DNA from: Gorsachius magnificus
Lineage: Eukaryota > Chordata > Aves > Pelecaniformes > Ardeidae
Reading direction: 5' to 3'
DNA length: 64,000 nucleotides
NCBI GenBank assembly: GCA_034008185.1
Contig: CM067109.1
Location: forward strand, 61,310,801 to 61,374,800
The notes under the pieces were generated by a model. It made no database searches. It was not told the DNA's origin and saw only the letters and a program-made list of their open reading frames with translations. The translations under genes were made by a program, and so were the position numbers. Positions 63,701 through 64,000 of the stretch are shown here, piece after piece. How positions within the stretch are numbered: position 1 is the stretch's first letter; every line of letters starts with the position of its first letter.

Positions 63701-64000
63701 AAACAGGTACCTGCTGAGGTGAAAGTGAATTCCAACATTGATAAGCTGAGTAAATTCATGTCAGGTTTCCTTTTAGAAAAGAAAACATATTTACTAAGAC
63801 TGTGAAAAAAGTGTATTTAGACTGTATCAAGTTTGGACTCTAAGCAAATTACAGATAATAGACCTGGGGTTTTACTTTTATTTGGGAAGAGGAAGGCATT
63901 TAATACTCATTTTAGGGCAGACAGTGTACAAATTTTCTTAGTGCATGACCAAGGATTGTTCACATATGCTCATTTATGCCCAAAGATGGACATCCAGATT
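60713..64000 (-). other. CNTLN intron, 3' part (at least 3.3 kb)
   Basis: Intronic sequence upstream of the first exon in the window. It has a 21-base A tract at 62903-62923 and a GC-richer island open in several frames at about 62950-63260. No centlein exon was recognised here, so the preceding exon lies beyond base 64000. Confidence 0.75.
62903..62923. repeat. Poly(A) tract, 21 bases
   Basis: An uninterrupted A run at the left edge of a GC-richer island. The sequence to its left is not a recognisable retrocopy. Confidence 0.95.

Noticed and set aside
1..64000. CRISPR arrays, operons, phage or other microbial systems
   Set aside because: No spaced direct repeats, no dense ORF arrangement and no ribosome-binding sites. 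The window is a vertebrate intron-exon landscape.

Overview
This is vertebrate nuclear DNA, most likely from a bird. It is AT-rich and has short coding islands split by long introns with canonical GT..AG borders. Its interspersed repeats are CR1 LINE pieces plus one solo LTR of a kind common in birds.

One gene explains all the coding signal: CNTLN (centlein), read on the minus strand from right to left. Twelve consecutive internal exons lie between 60712 and 99. They total 2,078 bp (about 692 codons), and every junction keeps phase. The first part of the gene lies to the right of base 64000 and the last coding exon lies to the left of base 1. The translated segments match the C-terminal half of centlein as I remember the human protein. 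Centlein is a coiled-coil centrosomal protein that links CEP250/C-Nap1 and CEP68 in centriole cohesion. In chicken this locus is on the Z chromosome, so Z linkage is a reasonable guess here.

Layout from right to left (5' to 3' of the gene): 64000-60713 is intron with an open, GC-richer island near 62950-63260. Exons at 60621-60712 and 57257-57771 follow. The second is the largest exon and carries an in-frame TAA. Exons at 54533-54707, 51524-51617 and 50676-50899 follow. Next is a 23 kb intron (27403-50675) holding most of the CR1 pieces. A cluster of five exons lies between 27402 and 19693. A second giant intron (1725-19692) holds a CR1 3' end, the solo LTR, an ATT microsatellite and an unexplained protein-like ORF. 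The last two exons in the window are 1539-1724 and 99-176.

The observations most worth checking are: the TAA inside a well conserved CNTLN exon, with a possible 45-nt intron that would remove it; a duplicated 3' splice site 24 nt apart and in frame; a weak donor followed by a strong one that would give an alternative C-terminus; a 71-codon protein-like ORF at 12916-13131; and several homeodomain- or octamer-motif-rich intron segments that look like conserved regulatory elements. I found no microbial-type system, RNA gene or second complete gene.
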